DNA from: Chara braunii
Taxonomy: Eukaryota > Streptophyta > Charophyceae > Charales > Characeae
NCBI GenBank assembly: GCA_003427395.1
Contig: BFEA01000102.1
Coordinates: 2,442,258 to 2,483,221 of the forward strand
DNA length: 40,964 bases
Reading direction: 5' to 3'
Both the position numbers and the translations under genes were made by a program. Under the pieces are notes generated by a model, which was not told where the DNA came from, did no database searches, and saw only the letters and a program-made list of their open reading frames with translations. Shown piece after piece: positions 22,055 through 32,329 of the stretch; within the stretch, counting starts at the first letter, position 1; each line of letters begins with the position of its first letter.

Positions 22055-22480
22055 TTTGAAAATTTCGGCAGTATTTTCTTATCCCAACGGGGTCAAAATG
22101 TGCAAAGAGAAGGGAGAGACTAAGAGAAGCACACTAATTTTTACAATGCCGCAAATTAAAATTTTCAAAAAAATAAATAAATAAATAGATAAATAAATAA
22201 ATAAATAAATAAGGAGGTGGAGAAGAGTGAAGAGAAAAACTAAGTTTTGCAGTTTTTCAAAAATTTTAGCAGCATTTCGTTACCCCCATGGGATCGAAGT
22301 GCGCCATGAAGAAGAAAGACTAAGAAAAATAAGAAGATTTTGCCAGCACTTCGCTACCCCCAAGGGGTCAAGATGTGCTGAAAAAGACTAAGTATGAAGA
22401 AAACAGAAAATTTTGGCAGCCCTTCGTTACCCCCACGGAGTCAAAATGTGTGCCGAAAGCAAGAATGACTAAGTCCTAAT
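22055..22480 (-). repeat. Degenerate tandem repeats in gypsy leader
   Basis: Four diverged copies of a motif like TTCGTTACCCCCANGGGGTC lie near 22078, 22279, 22350 and 22425. Each is preceded by an AAAATTTTNGCAGC-like phrase and followed by GACTAAG. The last three are about 70-75 bp apart; the first is about 200 bp away, separated by a TAAA-rich stretch (22180-22212). Confidence 0.65.
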
Positions 22481-23197
22481 CAGATTTTAGGGTGCCGCAT
22501 AAAATTTTGAATTTTCAGAATAAATAAATTAATAAATCAAAAAATAAGAAAAGGTGTAGGGAATAAGATGATTCAGATTTTTGGAGGAAAAAAGAAATTT
22601 TACATCAAAGAGGAAGAGAAAAGAAGAAAAAGAAAAAATTCGAAGTTGGGTAGGGGGTGAATGGGAAAGTGATGAAGAAGGAGAGAAATAAATGAGAAGA
22701 GGAAGGGAAAGTAAAGTGGGAGATAGGCTTGTAGTTGGGGGAGGGGAGGGGGGAGAGAAGGGTGGTAGAATGGGAGAGAAGGATACAGAAAAGGTAGAGA
22801 GAAGTAAATGAGATTAGGGGGGGAAGAAAAGATGATTAGATGCTGGGGGGAAAAGAGAAAAGAGGTTGGGGGAGAGTGGGTTAGTGGTAGGATGGTGATA
22901 CCAAGCTCTTGGGTGGCCAAGAGCAAAGTTCTACCAAGGATCTTGGCCTTCAAGATGCTGCTGGTGTGATGCCACAGCAGTAATGATGATAATGGAGGGT
23001 TGGCTTGGATCTTGATCAGCCACCCTACTGCCACAGTCACACAGCCCCCTAGCCAGGGGGAAATCTTGAACTGTTGCCAAACTGCTGCTACAACAGTGTA
23101 GAGATAGTGAAAAAAGAAAAAAATAATATATATATGTTTGTGGCGCAGCCCCCTAGCCAGGGGGGTCTTCAACAGGTGTCCACGTGGCAGTGCAGAT

Positions 23198-23368
23198 NNN
23201 NNNNNNNNNNNNNNNNNNNNNNNNNNNNNNNNNNNNNNNNNNNNNNNNNNNNNNNNNNNNNNNNNNNNNNNNNNNNNNNNNNNNNNNNNNNNNNNNNNNN
23301 NNNNNNNNNNNNNNNNNNNNNNNNNNNNNNNNNNNNNNNNNNNNNNNNNNNNNNNNNNNNNNNNNNNN
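23198..23368. other. Assembly gap (171 N)
   Basis: A run of unknown bases inside the gypsy leader. Its true length is unknown, so the stated length of the element depends on it. Confidence 0.99.
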
Positions 23369-23484
23369 AGGGGGAGAGGCAAATAGCTTCGCAGCACGCT
23401 GCTCGCTGCTCGCCGACGGGGGGGGGGGGTAAATAGCTGGTGTGGAACTGTTCAACACGAACGCTCCACGCTATACAGTCATGC

Positions 23485-23575
23485 ATACAGTTTGGCCAGT
23501 GTGTTATAGCACTGGCTACTCACGTGCATGAGTACTGCTTGCCCAGGTTCAAACCCTGGCAGCAGCATCAGCATC
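23485..23575 (+). other. tRNA-like / pol III box-containing segment
   Basis: TGGCCAGTGTG (23493-23503) resembles an A box and GGTTCAAACCC (23546-23556) fits a B box, about 53 bases apart. The arrangement is that of a tRNA or a SINE head on the plus strand, opposite to the gypsy element. No complete acceptor stem was confirmed. Confidence 0.4.
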
Positions 23576-23872
23576 CCGGATATCTTGATAATATATATCC
23601 GGGAGCGGAGCGGGGCGGGGCAGCGGGGCAGCGTGGGCGTGTGGCGCGCGCGCGCGTGCGGCGGCCTTGGCCTCGGCCTTGGCGCGCACGCGTGCGTGGT
23701 GCCGCTCTCCTTTTTCGCCATGTGTCAGTCTCTTCCCGCTGCTGCTTTTTTCCCGTTTTTTCTCTGCTGTCGCACCGAAAAACACCTGAAAATCCCGTTG
23801 TCGGGATTACACCGATCCCGCACCCGTTGTTGCATGCGGGGGGAAGGGCGGGTTGGAGCGGGGACCGTTCCC

Positions 23873-23884
23873 GCTCTGATACCA
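23873..23884 (-). other. Primer-binding site, initiator-Met tRNA
   Basis: On the minus strand TGGTATCAGAGC lies one base after the end of the 5' LTR. It is the complement of the plant initiator-Met tRNA 3' end (GCTCTGATACCA). It primes minus-strand DNA synthesis. Confidence 0.93.
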
Positions 23885-23885
23885 G

Positions 23886-24236
23886 TGTGCCGGACCCGCC
23901 GGGATGGCGGTCCGACAGGATGGAGACGAAGGGTGGACGAAGGAGGAGACAAAGATGGAGCTGGAAGGGACAGCGCAGCTCCGACGCAAACTCAACACGC
24001 ACATACTCCAAGATCTGCAAAAGTGAAGAATCCCGAAAAACAGACCACTGCTGGGGTATACCCCCAGCGGACTAACTGACTGGATTGGACTGGCCTGGTA
24101 CCGACAGTATTACCGGGCAGGACTAGAACAACACACGGCCTATGGGGTCAGGCCACGGCCTGGTCCCACAGGCCGAACTGGGCAAATAGCCAAATAGGCC
24201 CTGGTTGTAGGCCAGGGCAGATGAAGGCCCGCTGCA
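23886..24236 (-). repeat. 5' LTR of the gypsy element
   Basis: 351 bp and the partner of 13869-14219. It would carry the promoter and the transcript start. It abuts LINE-B RT sequence at 24237 through the target duplication ACAGT. Confidence 0.92.
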
Positions 24237-26196
24237 ACAGTCTACCGTTGATAAGCACAGCCGCAGTAGAGAGGGTGTAAAGAACAGTGACCCATGAGCA
24301 GAAATTAGGACCAAACTTCATCCATCGAAGCGTCGTCAGAACATATGACAAATTTACTCAGTCATATGCTTTCTCCATGTCCAACAATAGAACTGCGACA
24401 TCAAGATTGTCGTTTTGAATAATTTCCAATGTTTCAATTGCTGTCACAATATTGTCAAAAATTGAGTGCCCTTTAATAAAGGTCGCTTGGCCCGACAGAA
24501 CTAATGCTAGCATATAGCGTCCTAGACGTCTCGCGATAACTTTAGCAAGAATTTTATAAGAGACATTAAGGACTGAAATCGGACGCCAATTCCGGATTTC
24601 AGAGCGATCTCCTTTCTTGAAAAGGCATGAGATAATCCCCCTACTCATATTTTATAATAAACGCCCACCAGAGAGAATATCATTATAGATTTTCACTAAT
24701 GGTTCACCAATAATCTCCCACAAAGATATATATACTTCAGCAGGGAGACCATCGTCTCCAGGCGCCTTTCCAACTGCCATAGCCTTCAAGGCTTCTAATG
24801 CTTCAACTGTCGTTACTGACCGTTCCAGAACGAGCCTACCCACCATGGACAGGCGAGCATGAGTATTGACCCAATGGTCAGAATCTTGATGGAGATCCAA
24901 TCTAACATTAGCGCCTTGGGAACGGGAGGTCATAACATCCTTATAGTAGAGAGCAGCATAATCACATAGATCTTTCAGTTCCTTAGCTTTCGGGGTCACC
25001 TCATCAAAAGGGTGTTTCAATTCTTTCATTGGAACAGACGACGGACTGTGACAGAGTTTGTGGAAAGACTCTTTAGTCATACGATCATGTATAGCTATGC
25101 CTTTGATCTTCAATCTTTCTGCCCAGACTTCTGACTGTTTACATTCCATATCATCCCATTCAGCTAATAATCTTACCCTCTCCTTGCCCGATACTTTCTC
25201 TGATACCGGGTGTTCCAGCATTCTGCGTTCCGCGTATGCAAGACGCTTTTGAACAGCCTGCATATTCTTATTTCTTTCATAGGCCATAATCCTGGAGAAT
25301 ACATTTAGTAGGTTGGAGAATATATTAGTTCCAGCATCCCACCATTTTGCAATGGTGGGAAAGTCTGTATGTGCCCTTGCCCAGTCCCGCCAAACCTGCT
25401 TCATCCACGCTAGTAGATCTGGATCACTCAGATTCTGAGTGTTGAATCGAAAAAGGCCTTTGCCCCGGTTAGAGGTTTCCGTATGGACAGACAGAATGAC
25501 GGGCAAATGATCTGACATCGAATGGCGAACTTCATAAATATTTTCCACGGACTCCCAGAGATTTGAGGAAGTAAGGAAGAAATCAAGGCGTCTTTTAGTA
25601 ATACCTGTGGATTCTCGATAGTGTGAAAACCAAGTATAACCATAAGAGTCGGGGTGAAAGAGTCTATAAGGGTCGATCAAATCCAACTCATCCATCACAA
25701 AAGCAAGGAAGGATTTATCACTAGTGTAGTTTACGTCGGTGGTAACATTCAACGATGTATTTCAATCACTTGTGATAATAACTTTATCACCATCAGGGAT
25801 AATTGACAAAAGGTCCAAGAAAAAGTTGGATTTCTCTCTTTCATCCACTTGCGCATACACTGTTGCAATTACCCAGAGATTGCCATCCATGAAGATTTTG
25901 AGCCATGCCCATCGTCCCCATATATATGCGTAGAAATCTACGATCTCTGCATCAAGACTCCTATGGACAAGTATAGCTAAGCCACCTCGTGTGCACATAG
26001 CGGGAGCCCACAGCTGTGGCCCATCCCACCAATTTCCAAGGTCATTTATCTTCTCTTCGCACAATTTGGTTTCTTGTAGGCAGGCTATATGAATATTCTT
26101 ATCAAAAATCCACGATTTCAATCTTTGTTTCTTCCTTCTGTTCGTAGACTCCCCTAAGCCTCTAACATTCCAAATGGCGATCCGGATCTTACCCAT
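24237..26196 (-). pseudogene. LINE-B ORF2, 5' half (endonuclease and RT fingers)
   Basis: The start ATG at 26196 is chosen because GKIRIAIWNVRGLGE begins the AP endonuclease domain. Motifs: CLQETKLCEEK, a damaged GDxN box reading S-D-stop-N, TRRRLDFF-like KRRLDFFLTS, MSDHLPV, then the RT part with EIRNWRPISVLNV, FIKGHSIFDN, LLDMEKAYD and VLINGR at the gypsy junction. The whole stretch is one frame with three in-frame stops: TGA 25764-25762, TAA 24654-24652 and TGA 24360-24358. The last replaces the Arg of AYDRV. No frameshift was needed to read it. Confidence 0.9.
26189..26196 (-). promoter_or_regulatory. ORF1/ORF2 overlap ATGGGTAA (LINE-B)
   Basis: The ancestral ORF1 end reads AAT GGG TAA and ORF2 starts ATG GGT AAG, the same 8-base overlap as in LINE-A. 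A premature ORF1 stop lies 18 codons upstream. Confidence 0.7.
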
Positions 26197-28366
26197 TTAA
26201 GCCAGAACCTCGACCAGCGTCATGGATGAGGGAGATGTGAGAAGATTAAGAAGGAAGCCAGGGGGAGGTGAGCGACTGAACCATGAAGGGAGAGTTTAGT
26301 TTCTTCTCTCTCAGCAGTCGACCTTCCACATCAACTAAACATTCTGCCGAGGGAAGGGGAGGGAGCTTGATCCTTCGTAGATCTTGTTTGCGGGCTTCCG
26401 CAAACCAGATTAACGGAAGAAGAATTAATCCTTCTCGTTCCAACATCTCGATTTGGCCGGGGCCAAATCTGGCATCCATGATCGGAACAAAAAAATTTAT
26501 ACGCTTGCCCCCACCCGCTGGACTATCCGTTATGATACGGGTCATAGACTGATCTGGGATCAACCGAAAAAGAAAGTGATCCAAGATGGCAGGACGAACT
26601 AAGGAAACCATGAGGATGGCATAGGTTGCTCTGGCGACGGGACACTAATCAGGGTCGGAGTGCCGTCTGCCGTGGCCCAAGCAATTACCCACGAAGCGTT
26701 CTGTAACCTAGTACAAAAGAGTGGCGGAATTCTGTTCTCCACCAATGACAGTTGTCCACGAGACAAGGTGGCTGGGGCGCGTCTTCGTGTGGTTTTGGTC
26801 CCGGGGGTACCAATTTCTCTTACCTGCGAGGAGTCAGAGCGAGGAGTGGAGGGTTCTGAGGCTTCTTCATCTCGGTGTTCACTCGCCACGAAGCTCCCTT
26901 CTATGTCCAGTCGGCGTTGCTTGCCTGGGGTGGCAGATCTTGGCCGAGCCGATGAGCTGCTTGCTGCCATCGCTGCAGATGAGCGGGGAAGACCTCCTGC
27001 GAAGTCTGTCGGAGAAGTCCCTGGAGGGATCGTAGTCGTCGAAGTGGAAGTGACACGAGCATCCCCCATAGACTGTTGAGTGCCTTGGCCCGAAGGTTCC
27101 CTTGGGATTCCTTGGAACATATGATACTGCATCAGCGCTGCGTTGCCTTGTTGATGAATCCACGACATAAAAGCATGGCCCGTCCAATTTGGCATTCCGA
27201 AAATGGGATGCTGATGAGACGGAGCCGGAGAGAAGATCGGATTCATCTGCTGATTTGAGAACAGCGCTCCGCTTAGTCCCTGGGACGTGGGCATCCCAGC
27301 ATCCGATTGCCCTTGAGGTTGCAAAGGACCTCCCCCGCCTTGAGCTACGCCATTCACAAGAGATTGTTGTGAAGGAGATCGGCCTAACGGGCCCATTGGG
27401 CCCATGTACCCCGGTGCTGACGATTCTTGTTGTCCACCCTGCGAGGGGACTTGGCCTCCTTGTTGCTGTTGACTGTTGACTTGTTGTCCTTGACTATTCC
27501 CTTGTCTTGCTCCTCGCCTGCACTCTGCGGCAGTATGGAAAAAGGCACGGCATCGTCGACACCGAGGGGTATCTGACGAGGCAAGTTTCACCTCCAGCTC
27601 GTCTCCTTCTGAGGTAAAAACTCGCATCCTATCCTTCATGTTCGGTCGTGAAGCAGGATCGATGTCAAATCTAACGTTAATTAGCGAAGGCTTTAACCTA
27701 TCAGGCTCGGTGGGGTGGGTTCTAGCGACAGGACCGATAGCCTTAGAGATCTGTGCTTCCAGATAGAACAGCGAGTCCAGAGGAACCTGGACTGCTACTA
27801 CCCAAAAGGATTGCAGGTCCTCCTCCTCTCATTGCTGTCGTAATTGTGCTTTCGTCAGCCACGGCTTGAACTCCAACTTATATGTCGTAGACCCAATCGT
27901 AATTTCATCATGTCCCTTTGTGACCAACCATAAGGCTATTGCCCTGTTTTTGGGCACGTATGAAACAACGTTGGGACTTTCTATCTTTATCATACCCCGT
28001 CTGAATTGTTCAGCCTCAAAGCTTCCGTCCTGTATTTTTACGTCCTCATACGCTCTAACCACATCATCTTTCACTTTCTTCGGCAGAAACCTGGCTCCCT
28101 CACGAAAGATAACGGTCACAGTGTGCTCCTTAAGCCAAGCGATTTTGATGCGGTCAATAGCAGCATTCACGGTGAACCTGACTGACTTCCCTGCCTTCCA
28201 CTGTCATTTCTCCCGGGTCAATGTTTGTTGGGAGCATCCCTTCTTCATAACACAAACGCAGGAGTTCTCTAGCCCTCTCCTCATCCTCTCTATCGATGCC
28301 TGGGTCTGGTGGAGGTGAACTAGCTTCCCTCTGGTTACCTCCTTCATCCATGGCTATAGCCACCAT
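26189..28366 (-). pseudogene. LINE-B ORF1 (gag-like, CCHC knuckle), broken
   Basis: Counterpart of the LINE-A ORF1, with the same layout. The N-terminal region (28366-27829) has LLRLCYEEGMLP, SPNVVSYV and FKPWLTKAQL. A knuckle CRRCRAFFHTAAEC follows, then a Gln/Gly/Pro/Ser-rich linker. The C-terminal domain (26611-26189) has FFVPIMDARF and LPPLPSAECL. Breaks are a frameshift near 28170, a TGA at 27831-27829, a frameshift near 26610 and a TAA at 26248-26246. Reading on through that last stop for 18 codons in the same frame reaches Leu-Asn-Gly-TAA, the same end as LINE-C ORF1 and overlapping the ORF2 start. Confidence 0.87.
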
Positions 28367-29100
28367 GGACGAATTCCAGCCTACGAAACTATGGAACGTA
28401 GCAGCACTTAATCAAAAACCTAAGCTGAGAAAAGGTAACGTAAATCTAGAGAAAACGCTTAACCCTCTTACGTTACTAGGTAGGCCGACCTCGGCTGAAC
28501 GCTGCAACTCCTTCGAGCTATGCTGTCCAAAGGGCAGCCATAGTCGTCTCCCCGAACAAGGCGGATGGGTAGGGAGAAAACAACTACCATGGCGTCATCA
28601 TTGGAGGTGGCGTCAATGGCCGACAGTCCCCGCGTCACCGTGGGGATAGCGCTTGGTCCGAAACGTTACAACGCCGGCGGAAGCGCTCCGGGCCGACCTC
28701 GTCCACCTCCGTTTTATTTTCCATTACGACCGCTTCGTTTATCATTTATCATTTATCATTTATCATTTCAATCACCATTATGATCGCTTCATTAATCATT
28801 CACGCACCTTGTGATAGCCACGCCCCCACTGGCGGCCCCAACCCTGAGGCATACATGCAATTACCTTCCTCCACCGAGAGAGGTAACCTCCCTTCACCAA
28901 GAGAGGTAGAGAGCCATGCTTTCAGGGGTCCCCTGTATAGCCTAAGGTGTAGTGGTAGGTAGGTCATGAAATATGAAAACATGTGGTAGGGTGGTAGGTA
29001 GTTAAAAAAGCAAAAAACAAATATGCAGCGGCATCTTTCAGAGGTTCAGCTACTGGACCGAAATGGCTGGTGGCACCAGCCAAAATGAGGCCTGCGCCGG
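28367..29100. other. LINE-B 5' flank, no gene
   Basis: No credible coding region. The part nearest 28367 should be LINE-B 5' UTR. A short tandem array of the heptamer CATTTAT lies at about 28738-28768. The LINE-B 5' terminus could not be located. Confidence 0.4.
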
Positions 29101-29104
29101 TTGT

Positions 29105-29300
29105 GTTTTTTTTTTTTTTTGGCGCACAGGGCCATTTTAGGGAAAGATACTAGTGGTGTAATGCCGAACAGCAGAACGCCCCCTCTTTGTTGAGGCCAAG
29201 AGGGTCAGGTCCCGATCAAGCAGGTAACTTTCTATGACATACTCAGGCATTTGAACCCAGATTTGTCGGCTTGGGGCCATCTTGAGATCAATGGGTGAAG
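29105..29300 (-). mobile_element. Possible SINE-like element with A-tail
   Basis: A poly-T run at 29107-29120 would be the A-tail of a minus-strand element. A B-box-like GGTTCAAATGC occurs around 29249-29259 on the minus strand, one mismatch from consensus. The A box is not convincing. Confidence 0.3.
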
Positions 29301-29579
29301 AAGGGAAATGGGAATAGAGAGTTGATCCCATCAACCCAGATGAGCCATAAGCCGATCAACGAAATGCAATTTCCCGAGTGCCTTTACTGTCATCCATCTT
29401 CTCTGCTTCATACTGCAATCCAGCTTGGTATGCTTTCTCCAATCTGCCAATGTTATGTTTTTTTTTTTTTTTTTTTACCAGAGCCTTGGAAGACCCTTGA
29501 ATCCCCTTGACTGTGTCTGTCCTGCCACAGCACTCCCATAGAGATGGGTCTGCAGGATTCGGCTATATATCCAATGCCT

Positions 29580-29614
<35 letters not shown>

Positions 29615-29712
29615 GCCAGTCCCACCAATGCCTGACTTGACTGGTTCCTGACAGAATACAGTGCTCATCCCACTGCAGAGTCCCATCTGTGATTTTATTC
29701 CATTGTTTTCCG
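29301..29712. other. Non-coding stretch with poly-T tracts
   Basis: No gene. Long T runs at about 29458-29476 and 29583-29610 could be tails of minus-strand retroposed units. A phrase CCAATGCCTGACTT flanks the second tract on both sides (29571 and 29625), as a short target duplication would. Confidence 0.4.
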
Positions 29713-29871
29713 TTTTTTTTTTTTTTTTTTTTTTTTGAAAGGGCGGCAGCCTTGAGGTATCATCATTGAGCTGACCGTCCTTTTATTCTGTCCAACTGAT
29801 TGCATCTGGATTCGAACATGGGTCCGTATTTCAACAGTTCATGGGTGTACCGACTGAGTTAGGCCCGTTAG
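29713..29871 (-). mobile_element. tRNA-derived SINE with poly-A tail
   Basis: On the minus strand an A box TAACTCAGTCGG (29861-29850) and a B box GTTCGAATCC (29817-29808) are about 44 bases apart, the same spacing as in the SINE-like unit at 8464-8517. The element ends GCCGCCCTTTC followed by 24 A (29736-29713). The boxes and the A-tail together make a retroposed SINE likely. Its head abuts the 43-bp minisatellite. Confidence 0.65.
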
Positions 29872-30082
29872 TCCATTGTTTTTCCCACCATTTCCACATT
29901 TGAATTTAGACTGGTCCATTGTTTTTCCCACCATTTCCACATTTGAATTTAGACTGCTCCATTGTTTTTCCTACCATTTCCACATTTGAATTTAGACTGC
30001 TCCATTGTTTTTCCCACCATTTCCACATTTGAATTTAGACTGGTCCATTGTTTTTCCCACTATTTCCACATTTGAATTTAGA
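29872..30082. repeat. 43-bp minisatellite, about 4.9 copies
   Basis: Five head-to-tail units begin TCCATTGTTTTTCC and end AATTTAGACTG. They start at 29872, 29915, 29958, 30001 and 30044; the last is truncated. Units differ by one or two bases. Confidence 0.95.
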
Positions 30083-30323
30083 ATCGACAGGCAGTCCATA
30101 GATGCCTAGTTGTTTCCCAGTCCCACTTACACCGACAGCATACTGCAGAGATCTGCATCCCATGTGCTGCTAATCTGACCACTGTCGCTGTCACCAAGAG
30201 ACACTGAAGCCACAAGGTACTTGTCAGACTTCGGGCCGCCAGCTGCTTGAACTGCTTCCACTGCACCATTAGCTCTTCTTCTGTCAAATGCGGAAGGGCT
30301 TGTTCACTTCTTCTCTCCCTCAT
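30078..30323 (-). pseudogene. LINE ORF2 C-terminal fragment (zf-RVT-like)
   Basis: An 81-residue open frame resembling the C-terminal zinc region of the other LINEs. LVTATVVRLAAHGMQISAVCCRCKWDWETTRHLW aligns by eye with VATPSAVWLAEHGLKL, CKRC and VHLWWDC of LINE-B. Only this small piece is present and it is cut at the minisatellite, so it is a relic. It is not a close copy of A, B or C. Confidence 0.65.
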
Positions 30324-31425
30324 CAGGTCTATACTATGGTCTTCTTCTTTACAACTTTTCTCAGTGATGTATTTCCGATGCTTGGCTTGTAATTCAGCAA
30401 CGGTGGCTTGTACTTCATCAACGGAATAACCCCTTCAGCTTTACCTGCAGGCCATCCAAACGTCGTGGGTTCAATCAGAGATTCCGCAAATGGCGTACCT
30501 TGGCCCGTCCACTAGCGCTTCCTAATCTGCTGCTGGCCAAACCACCAGTACATGCCCCAACCACTTTTCTCCAACGAGGCCATTAAACCACCAGTACCTC
30601 GCCCACAGATCCACCGTGGGCCTCTCACCATGAATTTCGGAGGACCGCAATGCGACAATGGCCGCCGATGAAATTTATCAACAGCAGCCCGACCCTGACA
30701 ATAGTGATGGGTGATGGTCCCAGGTGGTCAACACTAGGGTAGCGCGCCAGGGCAAAAAAGGATGAGCGGAAGGGTGGGTGGGGTCTTCAGAGGGGTTCAG
30801 TTGGACAACCCGGTGGCCAAGTGCTGTGGGTAACTGTCATTGGTCTAGTATCCCACCTCTACAACAACCTAAAAAAAAGGATGCTGGGCGACGGGCGCAT
30901 TGGTCAGGCGCAGGGGTCAGGCGCAGGAGCGCTCCACATCGCGCTATCGGTCCAGCGAGGACCGGTGGCACTGACCCCGAACCCGGCACACGGCCGGTCT
31001 TCGGGAAACTGCCGAAGCCTACCTGGCTATGGCTAGGTCAAACCTGCTCACAGAGGGGGGAGGAATGCAGGCAGGCCAGTGGTCGAGAGATGTTGAGTAG
31101 ATGTATTCTCTAAGGTGAAATATGCGATGCTGACGTGGCACATACAGCACCCACGTCTTTGAAGTGGGATATGTGACAACTCAGCTCTGTTCATAATTAG
31201 GTATCTACGTGCAGAGAGACGCAACATCCTTTCAATTCGGAAGAACTGTCCGAGAAGACCGTGGTGAACTGCCACTGCAGGAGGGACCGGCTAAGACATA
31301 CCCAGAAGATAATTGAAGCATGAAGGAAGGTCGATCGAGAAGTCGTATTGGTCAAATTTTAAGGAGTCAACGCAGAAGAACATCACCGAAGACCAGCAGG
31401 ATTAAACAGCAAGAAGGAGGAAAGG
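30324..31425. other. Region upstream of LINE-C, no gene
   Basis: No gene supported. A GGTTCAATC phrase at about 30466 resembles a B box, but no A box was found. The part nearest 31426 is expected to be LINE-C 5' UTR. Confidence 0.4.
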
Positions 31426-32329
31426 ATGAGCAACAGAGCAAGCATGAATCCGAACCCTCTCCCTCCCCAGGGGGGAAGAGCTACGGGAGGAAGACCAAGT
31501 CAAGATGGGGGAAATATCCCCCCCTCACAGCAACAAGGAGAGGACGAGGCAGCGCGCATCCAGACCCTGTTGGACATGTGCTTTGATGATGGACCTTTCC
31601 GGAGACCAATATCAACTTCGGAGAAACTGAAAGAGTAGACGGAATATGATATCTCACTCTCAACAGCGAAGTCGATGCCGCTACGGTAAATTGGCTGAAG
31701 GTCTGTACTGCCATCGTAGTGTTCAATGAGCCGTCCACGTCTTTCAGTGTAGCTCAGCGAGAACAGCTAATTAGAGTCTATGAGGACGCTTGGTATCATG
31801 ATCCTACAGTCAATCCGACTCAAAAGAGGGGCAGGACACATGGAGAGGGACCAAATGTAATGTCCTATGTGGCAAGGTCGGAGAGAATCGCTCAGTGGAT
31901 CATTGCAAAAGGACAGGACACTATTCCATCCAGGAACGGACCAATCAAAATTCTCTTTAAGCCGTGGATGATAAAACCCGAATTAGACGAGATGAGAGAG
32001 AAAGAATTAGCAGCCAAATTCAGAATCATCGCGTTGAGAGTCCCGTTAGAAGTACTTTTTCCTCTCCGCTATGCGGTACTAGAACGTTTCATGGGCCGTA
32101 TCTTGGAGATGCATCCCCCAGACAGAAAAGAGGATGAACCTAGACTAGGAAACATAAAAATTGACTATGTTCCGGAAGTACGCAACACCTTCATGGAGTG
32201 GGTGGTAGTTCGAAAACCGTCAGGAGGTTTTTTGGAAGTGCAATTTGCTAACCAGGACACCCCGTTTTGTAACAAATGTTTGTGGTGGTTTCACAACGAG
32301 TTTGATCCAGAGTGCCCTAGGTTTCATGA

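Larger units (their letters stand above)
21639..23872 (-). other. Long gypsy 5' leader (PBS to gag)
   Basis: About 2.2 kb without a coding region, unusually long for this position. From the gag end outward it contains a telomere-like CCCTAAA cluster (21830-21890), an A/T-rich part with tetranucleotide runs and degenerate repeats (22055-22480), and a purine-rich part (22590-22870). It also contains duplicated CCCCCTAGCCAGGGGG palindromes, a sequence gap, a tRNA-like segment and a GC-rich stretch with CG runs (23600-23700). Some of this may be a further insertion that I cannot delimit. Confidence 0.6.
13869..24236 (-). mobile_element. Ty3/gypsy LTR retrotransposon with chromodomain (chromovirus)
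   Basis: A complete 10,368-bp element on the minus strand. Both 351-bp LTRs begin TG and end CA, with the 5-bp target duplication ACAGT at 13864-13868 and 24237-24241. The PBS at 23884-23873 matches initiator-Met tRNA. From the 5' end (right) it has a 2.2-kb leader, gag with a zinc knuckle, protease, RT, RNase H, integrase and a chromodomain, then a 950-bp 3' untranslated stretch. The order PR-RT-RH-IN is diagnostic of Ty3/gypsy. Coding regions contain stops, frameshifts and a deletion, so it is not autonomous now. It sits inside the RT gene of LINE-B. Confidence 0.95.
10038..28366 (-). mobile_element. LINE-B, L1-like retrotransposon interrupted by two nested transposons
   Basis: One minus-strand LINE runs from ORF1 (starting 28366) to a poly-A tail at 10038-10070. 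It is split by a Ty3/gypsy element (13869-24236) and a small TIR transposon (11347-12333). The halves belong together. The gypsy element is flanked by ACAGT on both sides, and across the join the LINE frame reads VLINGRL then SGEFSLTRS without a gap. Likewise the small transposon is flanked by GCATTCGAAC, and the frame across the join is continuous (GSNA then TLAEYS). Without the inserts the LINE is about 7 kb, a normal size. Its proteins resemble LINE-A. Confidence 0.9.

Noticed and set aside
23074-23486. Open frames spanning the N run on both strands
   Set aside because: They are open only because the gap bases are unknown.
29872-30082. Regularly spaced repeats considered as a CRISPR array
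   Set aside because: The units are contiguous with no unique spacers, and the genome is eukaryotic.
30460-30475. GGTTCAATC phrase resembling a pol III B box
   Set aside because: No A box at a suitable distance and no tRNA-like fold around it.
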